Of a stretch of 64,000 nucleotides of DNA, positions 51,096-60,831 are shown piece by piece. The notes below the pieces were generated by a model. The model was not told the origin of the DNA, ran no database searches, and was given only the letters and a program-made list of their open reading frames with translations. The stretch is from the NCBI GenBank assembly GCA_964437505.1, contig CAYTGU010000006.1, positions 1-64,000 on the forward strand. The letters are read 5' to 3'. The DNA comes from JAHJDO01 sp964437505 (GTDB lineage Bacteria > JAHJDO01). The position numbers and the translations under genes are program-made. Numbering within the stretch: position 1 is the first letter of the stretch; every line of letters begins with the position of its first letter.

Positions 51096-51917
51096 ATGAC
51101 AAGAGAAATACAGAAAATAGAAGTTCAAGGAGCAAAAATTCGTCTCATATCTAAAAATGGGAAGGATTATATTTCTCTAACTGATATGATCAAGTCATTC
51201 GGAGATGAAACTATAATTTACAACTGGATGCGTAACGGAAATACTATCGAATTTCTTGGCATTTGGGAACAAATTAATAATCCAGATTTTAAACCTGTCG
51301 AATTCGATAGGTTTAAAAGTGAATCCGGGCTCAATCGATTTGCTATGTCTCCCAAAAAATGGACAGAAGCGACAAAGGCTATAGGAATTTTTTCAAAATC
51401 TGGTCGTTATGGCGGCGGGACTTATGCTCATAAAGACATTGCTTTTGAATTCGGTTCTTGGCTAAGTCCAGAATTTAAACTTTATCTGATTACAGAATTC
51501 CAACGATTAAAAGAAGAAGAAAATAAAACAAAAAAATTAGAATGGAATCTTCAACGTACATTGGCTAAAATTAATTATAGAATTCATACCGATGCAATAA
51601 AAGAGAAATTGATTCCAGCTAAATTGTCAAAAGATCAAATTAATTTTATTTACGCTAACGAGGCAGATGTTTTAAATATGGCTCTATTTGGTAAAACAGC
51701 CAAAGAGTGGAGAGGAAAAAATCCTAATAAAACTGGTAATATTCGAGACTATGCAACCATAGAACAACTTGTTATATTAACGAATTTAGAGAGCATTAAT
51801 GCGATGCTTATTCAACAAAATTTTGACCAAAAAGGGAGATTGCAAAAATTAAATGAGTTAGCAATATCACAAATGAAGTCTTTATTAAGCAACCAAAATA
51901 TTAGAAAATTAAAATAA
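51096..51917 (+). CDS. KilA-N domain protein (phage-type)
   Basis: 273 residues. N-terminal KilA-N-like DNA-binding domain (about 5-120): LISKNGKDYISLTDMIK, YNWMRNGNTIEFLG, then GRYGGGTYAHKDIAFEFGSWLSPEFK. C-terminal half is helical, with a conserved-looking DYATIEQLVILTNLESINAM. KilA-N proteins occur in phages and large DNA viruses. No integrase or other phage genes are adjacent, so this is a single cargo gene or relic. An AAAAGAGA ribosome site is close to the start. Confidence 0.85.
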   Translation: MTREIQKIEVQGAKIRLISKNGKDYISLTDMIKSFGDETIIYNWMRNGNTIEFLGIWEQINNPDFKPVEFDRFKSESGLNRFAMSPKKWTEATKAIGIFSKSGRYGGGTYAHKDIAFEFGSWLSPEFKLYLITEFQRLKEEENKTKKLEWNLQRTLAKINYRIHTDAIKEKLIPAKLSKDQINFIYANEADVLNMALFGKTAKEWRGKNPNKTGNIRDYATIEQLVILTNLESINAMLIQQNFDQKGRLQKLNELAISQMKSLLSNQNIRKLK

Positions 51918-51937
51918 AAATTTTAGAATAAAAAATC

Positions 51938-52777
51938 ATGACTTTTCAAGAGATCATATCAGCACTTAGTAAATATTGGGCTAAACATGGTTGTGTAATT
52001 GCCCAGCCCTATGATCTTGAGGTTGGGGCAGGGACTTTCAGTCCTTATACTTTTTTGAGAGTGCTTGATGAAAAGCAGTGGAAGACTGCCTATGTTCAGC
52101 CGTCCAGAAGGCCTACAGACGGAAGGTATGGAGAAAACCCAAACAGACTTGGCCGCTATTATCAGTATCAGGTAATATTGAAACCTTCTCCTGATAATGT
52201 GCAGGACATATATCTGGACAGTCTTAAAGAACTGGGTATAGATCTCTCTAAACACGATATAAGGTTTGTTGAGGATGACTGGGAATCTCCAACACTTGGT
52301 GCAACAGGGCTCGGCTGGGAGGTTTGGCTTGACGGCATGGAAATAACGCAGTTTACGTATTTTCAACAGGTTGGAGGAGTTGAGCTAAATCCTGTATCAG
52401 TTGAGCTGACTTACGGGCTGGAGCGGATTGCAATGTATCTTCAGGAAAAAGACAATGTCTTTGATATTGATTGGACAAGTGAGTTTAAATATGGAGATGT
52501 TTACAGGGATAATGAAAAAGAGTTTTCTGTATATAACTTTGAGAAGGCTGATACAAAAATGCAGTTTAAACTTTTTAATATGTATGAAAAAGAAGCAAAA
52601 AAGTTGATAGAAGAAAAACTAGTTCTTCCTGCCTACGATTATACATTGAAATGTTCTCACTCCTTTAATGTTCTAGACGCGAGAGGAATTATAGGTGTGG
52701 CAGAAAGAGCCAAATTCATACAGAGAGTGAGAAAACTGGCTTGTATGTGCGCAAGAGCTTATCTGGAGAAAGAATGA
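51938..52777 (+). CDS. glyQ: Glycine-tRNA ligase alpha subunit
   Basis: 279 residues, class II synthetase: WAKHGCVIAQPYDLEVGAGTF, QPSRRPTDGRYGENPNR and the ATP-binding GLERIAMYLQ. It forms an alpha2beta2 enzyme with GlyS. The start follows the KilA-N gene with a 20-base gap. Confidence 0.97.
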   Translation: MTFQEIISALSKYWAKHGCVIAQPYDLEVGAGTFSPYTFLRVLDEKQWKTAYVQPSRRPTDGRYGENPNRLGRYYQYQVILKPSPDNVQDIYLDSLKELGIDLSKHDIRFVEDDWESPTLGATGLGWEVWLDGMEITQFTYFQQVGGVELNPVSVELTYGLERIAMYLQEKDNVFDIDWTSEFKYGDVYRDNEKEFSVYNFEKADTKMQFKLFNMYEKEAKKLIEEKLVLPAYDYTLKCSHSFNVLDARGIIGVAERAKFIQRVRKLACMCARAYLEKE

Positions 52778-54873
52778 AGAATTTATTGCTTGAGATAGGT
52801 GTAGAGGAATTACCCGCTTCATATGTTAGTTCAGCGAGAGATGATATTACTAAAATTGCCTCTGAGAAGTTAAAGGAGGTAGGACTAAAATCTTTAGAAC
52901 CACACTGCTTAGGAACTCCCAGAAGGCTTGTTCTTTTCATTGAAGACCTAAGTGAAAAGCAGGATAGCAAGGAACTAAAAGTTCAGGGACCGCCTCATGA
53001 TAAAGCGTTTGATAAGGATAATAAACCAATGCCGGCCGCAATTGGTTTTGCTAAGAAATTTGGGCTGAGTGTCAATGCCTTAAAAATAGAAGAGACGAAA
53101 TCAGGGAAATATGTTTTTGCCGAGAAGATTGAGAAGGGGAAGCCAACCAATGAACTGCTCAGGGAGCTACTTCCAAATCTAATAAAAAGCATACCTTTTC
53201 CAAAAACTATGAGATGGGATGATTCGGATGTCAGATTTGCGCGGCCAATAAGGTGGTTGATGTGTTTGTATGGAAAAGATATAATCTCTGTTAAATTTGG
53301 AAAACTTGAAGCAGGTAATATAACTTATGGACATCGTTTTCTTGCGCCTGAGGCAATAAAGATCAAAAGCGCAGATATTGACGAATATAAAAAAAATTTG
53401 AAGGATGCTTTTGTTATTGTTGATCAGCATGAAAGAAAAAAAGAGATAAAGCGAAAATTAGTCTCTATTTTAAATAAGTATAATGGAAGCTCTGATCCTG
53501 ATTTTGATATAACACTTTTGGATACAGTAACTGATTTAGTTGAATATCCAAATGTGCTGCAAGGAACTTTCCCTGAAGCATTCCTAAAGGTTCCGGATGT
53601 TGCGCTTGAGGCGGCAATGAAGTCGCATCAGAAATATTTTCCTGTAAAAGATAAACAAGGTTTACTTACTAACAAGTTCGTTTTTATCTCCAACATGAAG
53701 GGTAGCGAAGATAATATCATAAGAGGCAACGAGCGTGTTCTTAATGCGCGGCTTGCTGATGCCAAATTCTTCTGGGATGAGGACAGAAAAACAAGTTTAA
53801 AAGAACGCGCAAAACAGATAATGGAGGCAAAGAATGTTCATCAGTTTGGAACATTGCCTAAAAGAATTAGAGCAATAGAAAGATTAGCGAAAGTGGTAAA
53901 TAAGAATGTGCATGCAGACAAAACGATACTTAAGAAAGTATGCATGTTATGTAAAGCTGATTTAGGGACTCATATGGTTGAAGAGTTCCCTGAACTTCAG
54001 GGAGAAATAGGTGGAGAATATGCAAGGGAGGGGAATGTCCCTGAAGAAGTTAGTTCAGGCATATCCTGTCATTATTATCCACGGTTTGCAGATGATAAAC
54101 TTCCGAACACAAAGGAGGGAAGTGTGGTTTCTATCTCTGATAAAATGAATGCAATTGTGTCTCATGTTATTGGAAATGGGAATGCAATAACCGGCTCAGG
54201 CGATAAATTCGCCTTAAGAAGGCAGGCAATAGGAATTCTTAGAATAATTCTTGAAAGAGAATATGACATTAATCTTGAGAATATAATTAATGAGTGCATA
54301 AAACTTTATAAAATCAGTGAAGATGAGCATGAGAAGGTTTTTCGACTGGTCGTTGATTTCTTTAAACAAAGATTGAAAAATTATCTTCTAAGCATTGGAC
54401 AGTATAGATATGATTTTATTGACGCAGTTATTAATACTTCTTCTTTTGAACCTACAAAAAAATATGAGATTTTGGAGGCGCTTTCTGATGTTAGCAGGGG
54501 TGATAACTTTGAATCAATAACAACCTCTTTCAAGCGCATTTCCAATATCCTGAAACAGGCAAGAGAAAAGGGAATAAGATTTATTTATTTTAACAAGAGA
54601 AAACTTGTTGAACCTGAAGAAAAGGAGCTTGCTAAAAAGTTTTTAGATATCAGTAAAAGCGTAAATAAATTAATAAAAAACAAAGACTACTCTAATGCAT
54701 TTAGCCAGATCATAAGTATGAGAAAACCTTTAGATGATTTTTTTGATAAGGTTATGGTAATGGATGAAAATCATGATTTAAGAAACAACCGCCTCGCATT
54801 TCTGCAGGAGATAGAGAACATGTTTCTGCAGCTTGCTAATTTCTCGTATGTTGTAACGGAGAAAAACAGGTAA
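52774..54873 (+). CDS. glyS: Glycine-tRNA ligase beta subunit
   Basis: 699 residues from ATG 52774, an ATGA overlap with glyQ and preceded by TGGAGAAAG; the open frame upstream to 52741 belongs to the glyQ reading region. It starts with LLLEIGVEELPASYV and carries an HD-like region and the C-terminal DALR anticodon domain with helical bundle. It binds tRNA-Gly. Confidence 0.96.
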   Translation: MKNLLLEIGVEELPASYVSSARDDITKIASEKLKEVGLKSLEPHCLGTPRRLVLFIEDLSEKQDSKELKVQGPPHDKAFDKDNKPMPAAIGFAKKFGLSVNALKIEETKSGKYVFAEKIEKGKPTNELLRELLPNLIKSIPFPKTMRWDDSDVRFARPIRWLMCLYGKDIISVKFGKLEAGNITYGHRFLAPEAIKIKSADIDEYKKNLKDAFVIVDQHERKKEIKRKLVSILNKYNGSSDPDFDITLLDTVTDLVEYPNVLQGTFPEAFLKVPDVALEAAMKSHQKYFPVKDKQGLLTNKFVFISNMKGSEDNIIRGNERVLNARLADAKFFWDEDRKTSLKERAKQIMEAKNVHQFGTLPKRIRAIERLAKVVNKNVHADKTILKKVCMLCKADLGTHMVEEFPELQGEIGGEYAREGNVPEEVSSGISCHYYPRFADDKLPNTKEGSVVSISDKMNAIVSHVIGNGNAITGSGDKFALRRQAIGILRIILEREYDINLENIINECIKLYKISEDEHEKVFRLVVDFFKQRLKNYLLSIGQYRYDFIDAVINTSSFEPTKKYEILEALSDVSRGDNFESITTSFKRISNILKQAREKGIRFIYFNKRKLVEPEEKELAKKFLDISKSVNKLIKNKDYSNAFSQIISMRKPLDDFFDKVMVMDENHDLRNNRLAFLQEIENMFLQLANFSYVVTEKNR

Positions 54874-54905
54874 AAAAAGATATAGAGGAATGGGTCTAGA
54901 TTGAT

Positions 54906-56066
54906 ATGACAAAAAACTTATTAATAACAAATTGCAGACTTTTTAATTCACCACAAAACGAGAAGTCTGTAGAAATTCTTGTCAAAGACGGTACGATTAC
55001 GCAGATTGGTAAAATCAAGAAAAATCCTGCCTGCGAGAATATTCTTGATGCTCAGGACAGGGTAATAGCTCCCGGTTTTATTGATGTGCATATTCAAGGT
55101 GCTGGTGGTGCTTCTGTGCTGGATGGGACAATAGAATCGCTGCAAACCATATCACAGATCTGTGCGCGTTTTGGAACCACAAGTTTTCTCGCAACCACTG
55201 TATTTAAACCTAATATGCGCAATAGATGGCTGGAAGTTGCCGCAGAAGCTGTTGGCTCTGATCTTGGAGGCGCTCATTTACTCGGGATGCATCTTGAGGG
55301 TCCTTTTATTTCTTTGGAGAAAAAAGGCATGATTTTACCTAATTGTATATGTGCTCCGTCTTTGCGTATTTTCAATGAAATACAGAGTATTGCAGGAACT
55401 AATCTTAAGATGATGACAATCGCACCGGAATTTAACGGAAGCCTAGACATTATTCGTAAGCTTGTTGATTCTAAAATAATCGCCTCGTTTGGTCATTCTA
55501 ATGCTTCATATAATGAGACACTCAAAGGAATTGATGCTGGTATTTCACATGTTACTCACTTGTTTAATGCAATGGGCTCTTTCCACCATCGTGCTCCAGG
55601 ACCGCTTTTGGCTATTTTTGAAACAGAAAAAATCAGTGTTCAAATTATTCCGGATGGTGTTCATTTTCACCCCGGTGTGTTGAAATACCTGTTTAAAATA
55701 ATAGGCGGAGATCGCTGTATAGCGATTACAGACGGGATGCAGTCGACAGGTCTTCCGGACGGAATCTATCTTTATGACGGACTTGAATATGAATCAAAGG
55801 GTGGAATAACAAGATATCATGACGGCACATTAATAGGTACTTCTCTGAATTTATCTCAATTGGTGCTAAAGCTTAAGGAGTTTACCAATGCTTCTCTTGA
55901 TGTTGCAATAAAGACAGTGACTGAAAACCCGGCAAAACTTCTTGGTATTGAAAACAAGAAGGGAAGTATTGCTGTTGGTAAGGATGCTGATCTGATTATA
56001 CTGGACAATGATTGTTCTGTTTGGGCAACGGTTGTGGAAGGCAAAATTGTGTTTCAAAAATCATAA
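54906..56066 (+). CDS. nagA: N-acetylglucosamine-6-phosphate deacetylase
   Basis: 386 residues of the amidohydrolase fold: FIDVHIQGAGGASVLDG (metal His pair), HLEGPFIS, GHSNASYNETL, THLFNAMGSFHHRAPG and VADLIILD-like end. It feeds amino-sugar catabolism or cell wall recycling. NagB is not in the window. The following tRNA gene is close. Confidence 0.95.
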   Translation: MTKNLLITNCRLFNSPQNEKSVEILVKDGTITQIGKIKKNPACENILDAQDRVIAPGFIDVHIQGAGGASVLDGTIESLQTISQICARFGTTSFLATTVFKPNMRNRWLEVAAEAVGSDLGGAHLLGMHLEGPFISLEKKGMILPNCICAPSLRIFNEIQSIAGTNLKMMTIAPEFNGSLDIIRKLVDSKIIASFGHSNASYNETLKGIDAGISHVTHLFNAMGSFHHRAPGPLLAIFETEKISVQIIPDGVHFHPGVLKYLFKIIGGDRCIAITDGMQSTGLPDGIYLYDGLEYESKGGITRYHDGTLIGTSLNLSQLVLKLKEFTNASLDVAIKTVTENPAKLLGIENKKGSIAVGKDADLIILDNDCSVWATVVEGKIVFQKS

Positions 56067-56078
56067 CATTTTTAAATC

Positions 56079-56151
56079 GGGGCAGTAGCTCAGTTGGGAG
56101 AGCATCACGTTCGCAACGTGGGGGTCGAGGGTTCAAATCCCTTCTGCTCCA
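56079..56151 (+). tRNA. tRNA-Ala (anticodon CGC)
   Basis: 73 bases. The acceptor stem is GGGGCAG/CTGCTCC with the G3-U70 identity pair, and the anticodon loop TTCGCAA is closed by TCACG/CGTGG. The T arm is AGGGTTCAAATCCCT and the discriminator is A. CCA is not encoded. Confidence 0.96.
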
Positions 56152-56176
56152 CTCATAAACGCAGAAGATCAAAATC

Positions 56177-56287
56177 ATGGAATGGGTAAATTCTAATTAC
56201 AGGCTTCCAATCAAATCATGGTGCGGGGATATTGAAAAGGAAGCAATGGCTCAGGCCATTGGGAGTAATAAAGGGTTAACGTTATAA
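56177..56287 (+). pseudogene. N-terminal fragment of an RtcB-like RNA ligase
   Basis: A 36-codon frame reads EWVNSNYRLPIKSWCGDIE (residues 2-20) and then KEAMAQAIGSNKGLTL to a stop. The first 28 residues match the start of RtcB-type 3'-phosphate RNA ligases (LPIKSWC-DIE--AMAQA); the rest of the normally 380-480-residue protein is missing. It lies between tRNA-Ala and moxR, so the intact gene was probably truncated here. Match is from memory of family patterns, so a search is needed. Confidence 0.55.
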
Positions 56288-56308
56288 AAAAACAGGAGGA
56301 ATAAAACT

Positions 56309-57304
56309 ATGATCGGAGAAGGAATAACAGCGATAAATGAAAAAGTTAAGAAAGAAAGCGTATTTGTTCAAAGCTTAACTGCGGAGATAGGGAAAGTAAT
56401 TATAGGTCAGCAGTATCTTGTTGATAGACTCATGGTAGGGCTTCTGGCAAACGGACATATATTGGTGGAAGGAGTTCCAGGCCTTGCCAAGACAACAGCA
56501 ATAAAGACATTATCACAGGCAATAAAAACAAAGTTTCAAAGGATACAGTTCACGCCTGATCTTCTACCCGCAGATTTAATCGGGACACTGGTCTATAATC
56601 CGAAGGACGGAAATTTCACAACAAAAAAAGGACCCGTATTTTCTAATATCATTCTGGCAGACGAGATAAACAGAGCTCCTGCAAAGGTTCAAAGCGCTCT
56701 TCTGGAAGCGATGCAGGAAAGACAGGTTACAATCGGCGAGAATACATTTAAGCTGGACGATCCTTTTCTTGTTATGGCCACACAGAATCCAATAGAGCAG
56801 GAGGGGACTTATCCTCTGCCTGAAGCACAGATAGACAGATTCATGCTTAAGATAAATATAACGTATCCGAATATGGAAGAAGAACATAAAATACTAAAAA
56901 TGATGAGCTATACGGATAAGAAGATAGAAGTATCTCAAGTTATCGATCCGGCGGATATTATTAAAGCACGTTCCGTAGTTGATGAGATATATATGGATGA
57001 AAAGATAGAGAAGTACATTCTTGACATTGTCTTTGCCACAAGGGATCCAAAGAAATATAAATTGGATGAGCTCAGCGGTCTTATTCAATACGGCGCTTCT
57101 CCACGCGCAAGTATATATTTGACTATTGCTTCAAAAGCCTATGCTTTTATTCAGGGCAGAGGTTATGTTACTCCGCAGGATGTTAAATCTATCGGACAGG
57201 ATGTTCTGAGACATCGTGTAATTATAAGTTATGAAGCAGAAGCAGAGGAAAAGACGTCAGAGCATATCATTAAAAAAATATTTGATGAGATAGAAGTCCC
57301 GTAA
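56309..57304 (+). CDS. MoxR-family AAA+ ATPase
   Basis: 331 residues. Walker A is GVPGLAKT, Walker B LADEINRAPAKVQSALLEAMQE, and PIEQEGTYPLPEAQ[LI]DRF is the sensor region. MoxR-type ATPases assist VWA proteins. Strong GGAGG ribosome site. It leads the Bat operon and is five bases from the DUF58 gene. Confidence 0.95.
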   Translation: MIGEGITAINEKVKKESVFVQSLTAEIGKVIIGQQYLVDRLMVGLLANGHILVEGVPGLAKTTAIKTLSQAIKTKFQRIQFTPDLLPADLIGTLVYNPKDGNFTTKKGPVFSNIILADEINRAPAKVQSALLEAMQERQVTIGENTFKLDDPFLVMATQNPIEQEGTYPLPEAQIDRFMLKINITYPNMEEEHKILKMMSYTDKKIEVSQVIDPADIIKARSVVDEIYMDEKIEKYILDIVFATRDPKKYKLDELSGLIQYGASPRASIYLTIASKAYAFIQGRGYVTPQDVKSIGQDVLRHRVIISYEAEAEEKTSEHIIKKIFDEIEVP

Positions 57305-57306
57305 AG

Positions 57307-58185
57307 ATGATACCCAAAGAAATTTTAAAACAAGTTCGCCGTATTCAGATAACTACTTCCCGTATGGTTACTGACGTGTTTGCAGGTCAGTACCAAAGTG
57401 TTTTTAAGGGAAGCGGGATGGAGTTTGACGAAGTCAGAGAGTATCAGCCGGGAGACGAGATACGCAGTATTGACTGGAATGTTACTGCCAGAACTGGGCA
57501 TCCTTATATCAAGAAATTCGTAGAGGAAAGAGAATTAACCGTTATGCTGCTTTTGGATATGTCTCTTTCATGCTCTTTCGGGACAGTAAAACAGCTGAAA
57601 AGCAGGCTTGCTGTGGAACTTTGTTCACTTCTTGCGTTTTCAGCAATACAGAACAATGACAGAGTAGGTCTGATTATTTTTACGGACAGAATTGAAAAGT
57701 TTGTTCCTCCAAGAAAAGGATTGAGCCATGTTCTGCGCGTTATCAGAGAAGCGCTTTATTTTAAACCAAAAGGGAGCGGGACAAACATAAAAGCGGCTCT
57801 GGAATATCTTGGTAAAGTTACAACCCGCAAAACAGTTACTTTTATTATTTCGGATTTTTATGATCCTGCCTTTAAAAAAGATCTTTCTATTACAAATAAA
57901 CGTCACGATACCATAGCTGTAACAATAACCGACCCATTGGAGATAGAACTTCCAAACATTGGCATTATAAAACTGGATGATCCGGAAACAGGAGAAAGCC
58001 GCTTAATAGATACTTCCAGAGCCGCTTTAAGAAAAGATTATCATAAAAACTCGCTTCAAAGATTTCATGAAAGGAAAAAACTGTTTCAATCCATAAATGT
58101 AGATAGTATTGATATCCGAACAGATATACCTTATTCAAAAACATTAATTGCTTTTTTCAAGATGAGAGAAAGACGGATACATTAA
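57307..58185 (+). CDS. DUF58 domain protein with VWA-like fold
   Basis: 292 residues. N-terminal GMEFDEVREYQPGDEIRSIDWNVTA segment is the DUF58 signature. A VWA-like domain with a MIDAS-type DMSLS motif (LLDMSLSC) follows. DUF58 proteins are usually adjacent to moxR, as here. Function is unknown but linked to the Bat complex. Confidence 0.93.
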   Translation: MIPKEILKQVRRIQITTSRMVTDVFAGQYQSVFKGSGMEFDEVREYQPGDEIRSIDWNVTARTGHPYIKKFVEERELTVMLLLDMSLSCSFGTVKQLKSRLAVELCSLLAFSAIQNNDRVGLIIFTDRIEKFVPPRKGLSHVLRVIREALYFKPKGSGTNIKAALEYLGKVTTRKTVTFIISDFYDPAFKKDLSITNKRHDTIAVTITDPLEIELPNIGIIKLDDPETGESRLIDTSRAALRKDYHKNSLQRFHERKKLFQSINVDSIDIRTDIPYSKTLIAFFKMRERRIH

Positions 58186-58827
58186 ATGAGAAATTATTTT
58201 AAAAGCAGTATTTGTTTTTCAATTGTTCTACTATCTTTATTAGTCACTTCTGCTGCTGTTTGTAAGCCTGCGGAAAATCAAAAACATCCAATAACGGTTC
58301 AGTCAAAAGCTGCATCAGATATTCGAGACATAGAAGGCCCTGTTAATTTACGCCGAAAATGGCCGATATACACAATAATCATATCAGTCGTAGTAGTTTT
58401 GCTTATTATCGGATTATTAGTGTATTTTTTGAGAAAGAAGAAGAAAAAGAAGTCCGATATTTCTCCACGGAGACCGGCTCACGAATTGGCCTATGAGATG
58501 CTGGAAAATTTAAAAAAGAAGAATTTAATTAAACAGCATAAGATCAAACAGTACTATATCGAATTATCGCTTATTGCAAGACACTATCTTGAAAACAGGT
58601 TTGATATAAAAGCGCCTGAAATGACTACGGAAGAATTTTTGCTTAAGATTAAGGAGTCTAAAGAATTGTTCAGCAGACATAGAGAATCATTAAAGGCGTT
58701 TTTATCGCATTGCGATATGGTTAAGTTTGCTAAATATGGACCGAATGAATCGGAAATCGATTTGAGCTTTCAGTCTGCAAAAAAGCTTGTGGATCAGACT
58801 AAGATAGAAGTAAAGCAGGGGAAATAA
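58186..58827 (+). CDS. DUF4381-like membrane protein
   Basis: 213 residues. A signal/anchor segment (about 8-27) and a transmembrane helix (about 63-86) precede a basic stretch and a helical domain (about 95-205) with RHYLENRFDIKAPEMTTEEFL. The same position in other moxR/Bat operons carries DUF4381 proteins. It starts one base after the preceding stop. Confidence 0.7.
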   Translation: MRNYFKSSICFSIVLLSLLVTSAAVCKPAENQKHPITVQSKAASDIRDIEGPVNLRRKWPIYTIIISVVVVLLIIGLLVYFLRKKKKKKSDISPRRPAHELAYEMLENLKKKNLIKQHKIKQYYIELSLIARHYLENRFDIKAPEMTTEEFLLKIKESKELFSRHRESLKAFLSHCDMVKFAKYGPNESEIDLSFQSAKKLVDQTKIEVKQGK

Positions 58828-59822
58828 TGACTTTTAGAAATCCATGGGTTTTAACATTCTTGCTACTGCTTATCCCTTTTGTTATTTACACAAAAAGAAA
58901 AGTTAAGTCTCCCGGTTTCAGATTTTCATCAGGGAATTTCCTGCATGGTCTTGGAAGCTCCGCTAAATTAAAGCTGGCGCAGAATCTTATTCTTCTGAGA
59001 GCAGCAGCGATTTTCTTTGTGATAATTGCATTGGCAAGACCCCAGTCGCCTATAGAAGAATCCAAAATTCAAACCGAGGGAATTGATATTGTTTTAGCCG
59101 TTGACTGCTCAACCAGTATGCTTGCAGAAGATTTCAAACTAAATGGGAAAAGACAGAATAGGCTTGAAGCGGTAAAGGATGTAGTAAAAAACTTTATTGA
59201 AGGACGGCAGAATGACAGGATTGCCCTTATTGCGTTTGCTGGGAAAGCGTATGCTGTTTGTCCCTTGACGCTTGATTACAGCTGGCTGCTTCAGAATCTA
59301 AAAAGAGTAGAAACAGGCATGATTAAGGACGGCACAGCTATTGGTTCCGGTTTGGCCTCATCCTTAAACAGGCTCAAAGACACAGAGGCCAAAAGCAAAA
59401 TAGTCATCCTGCTTACTGACGGCAGGAATAACGCAGGAAAAATATCCCCTTTAACCGCTTCAGAAGCGGCTAAGGCTTTAAAGATAAAGGTATATACAAT
59501 TGGCGCTGGCACAAAGGGGCTTGCTCCGTATCCCATGAAGGATTTTTATGGGAATACGGTCTATCGTAACGTAAAAATTGATATTGATGAGGATACTCTT
59601 CGCAAAATTGCTGAAGAGACAAAAGCTAAATACTTTAGGGCTACAGATACAAAGAGTTTGAGAAGCATATACAAGGAAATAGATAAACTAGAGAAAACCC
59701 CAATGGAGGAAAAGGGATATCTGGAATACAATGAGCTGTTTTTAAAATTTTTAATTCTGGGAATGATTTTTCTTTTTCTAGAGATTATATTAGGAAATAC
59801 CATCTTAAGGAAAATGCCGTGA
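58827..59822 (+). CDS. batA: BatA-like VWA domain membrane protein
   Basis: 331 residues. N-terminal membrane segment, a VWA domain from about 88 with the MIDAS motif AVDCSTSM, TDGRNNAG, and a C-terminal transmembrane helix near 300-320. It is a BatA/BatB-type protein of the aerotolerance operon; the periplasmic or cytosolic side of the VWA domain is not certain. It overlaps the next gene. Confidence 0.88.
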   Translation: MTFRNPWVLTFLLLLIPFVIYTKRKVKSPGFRFSSGNFLHGLGSSAKLKLAQNLILLRAAAIFFVIIALARPQSPIEESKIQTEGIDIVLAVDCSTSMLAEDFKLNGKRQNRLEAVKDVVKNFIEGRQNDRIALIAFAGKAYAVCPLTLDYSWLLQNLKRVETGMIKDGTAIGSGLASSLNRLKDTEAKSKIVILLTDGRNNAGKISPLTASEAAKALKIKVYTIGAGTKGLAPYPMKDFYGNTVYRNVKIDIDEDTLRKIAEETKAKYFRATDTKSLRSIYKEIDKLEKTPMEEKGYLEYNELFLKFLILGMIFLFLEIILGNTILRKMP

Positions 59823-60829
59823 TAAGGTTTGCTCAGTTAAATTTAGTTTATCTTTTGTGGTTGGTTCCCATATTAGCACTATTCTATATCTGGAGTTTCA
59901 GGAAGCATAGAAAAATTCTTCGGCGTTTTGCGGAGGAGTCGCTTCTGAATGAGTTAACTCTGTCTCTGGATATGAGAAAGAGGAGATTTAAAACAGTGCT
60001 CATCATTACAGCGGTATTACTCGGTCTTTTTTCTCTAATGAGACCGCAGTGGGGTTTCCACTGGGAAAAGGTAAAAAGGAAAGGGATTGATATATTAATA
60101 GCCATAGATACCTCAAAAAGTATGCTGGCTGATGATGTAAAGCCCAACAGACTTGAGCGCTCAAAATTAGCAGTAAAGGATATGATTAAAAAGCTTAACG
60201 GCGATAGAATCGGCTTAGTAGCTTTTGCAGGAGACGCATTTCTTCAATGTCCTTTAACGGTTGACTACAGTGGTTTTATGCTTTCTCTCGACAGCCTTGC
60301 CACAGATACGATACAAAAAGGCGGAACATCTATATCATCTGCGATAATGGAAGCTATAAAGGTTTATAAAAAAGAACAGAAAAAATATAAGATTCTGGTG
60401 CTTATAACAGATGGCGAAGATCATACAGGAGATCCTGTAAAGATGGCAAAGGATGCAAAAAAAGAAGGCGTAAAGATATTCTGTATCGGAATAGGTACTA
60501 AAGAAGGAGAGCTTATTCCCGTTACAAATAAAGACGGAGGAAAGAATTTTCTCAAAGACAAGGCAGGCAATGCAGTCAAAACACGTTTAGATGAGCCCAC
60601 TCTTCAAAAAATCGCTTTGGATACAGGAGGATGTTATGTGCGAAGCAGTGGGGCGGATTTCGGGCTGGATTTGATCTATGAGCAGAAACTGTCAAAAATA
60701 AAGAAAAAAGAATTCAAAGAAAAAATGATCCGCCGTTTTGAAGAAAGATTTCAAATCCCTCTTGCAATATGTTTACTGCTGTTATTATTAGAGCCTTTTA
60801 TAAGTGAGAGAAAAAAGAGAAGAATATAA
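59819..60829 (+). CDS. batB: BatB-like VWA domain membrane protein
   Basis: 336 residues from a GTG start that overlaps the preceding stop. Transmembrane segments near 8-24 and 55-75 come before a VWA domain with the MIDAS motif AIDTSKSM and ITDGEDHTGD. A C-terminal helix is near 310-330. It is the paralogue of BatA. The two proteins are expected to form a membrane complex. Confidence 0.9.
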   Translation: MIRFAQLNLVYLLWLVPILALFYIWSFRKHRKILRRFAEESLLNELTLSLDMRKRRFKTVLIITAVLLGLFSLMRPQWGFHWEKVKRKGIDILIAIDTSKSMLADDVKPNRLERSKLAVKDMIKKLNGDRIGLVAFAGDAFLQCPLTVDYSGFMLSLDSLATDTIQKGGTSISSAIMEAIKVYKKEQKKYKILVLITDGEDHTGDPVKMAKDAKKEGVKIFCIGIGTKEGELIPVTNKDGGKNFLKDKAGNAVKTRLDEPTLQKIALDTGGCYVRSSGADFGLDLIYEQKLSKIKKKEFKEKMIRRFEERFQIPLAICLLLLLLEPFISERKKRRI

Positions 60830-60831
60830 AA

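Noticed and set aside
51096..51917. Prophage
   Set aside because: One KilA-N gene without integrase, capsid, terminase or attachment repeats is not enough.
51918..51937. T-box or glycine riboswitch before glyQ
   Set aside because: Only 20 bases separate the genes, with no room for a leader structure.
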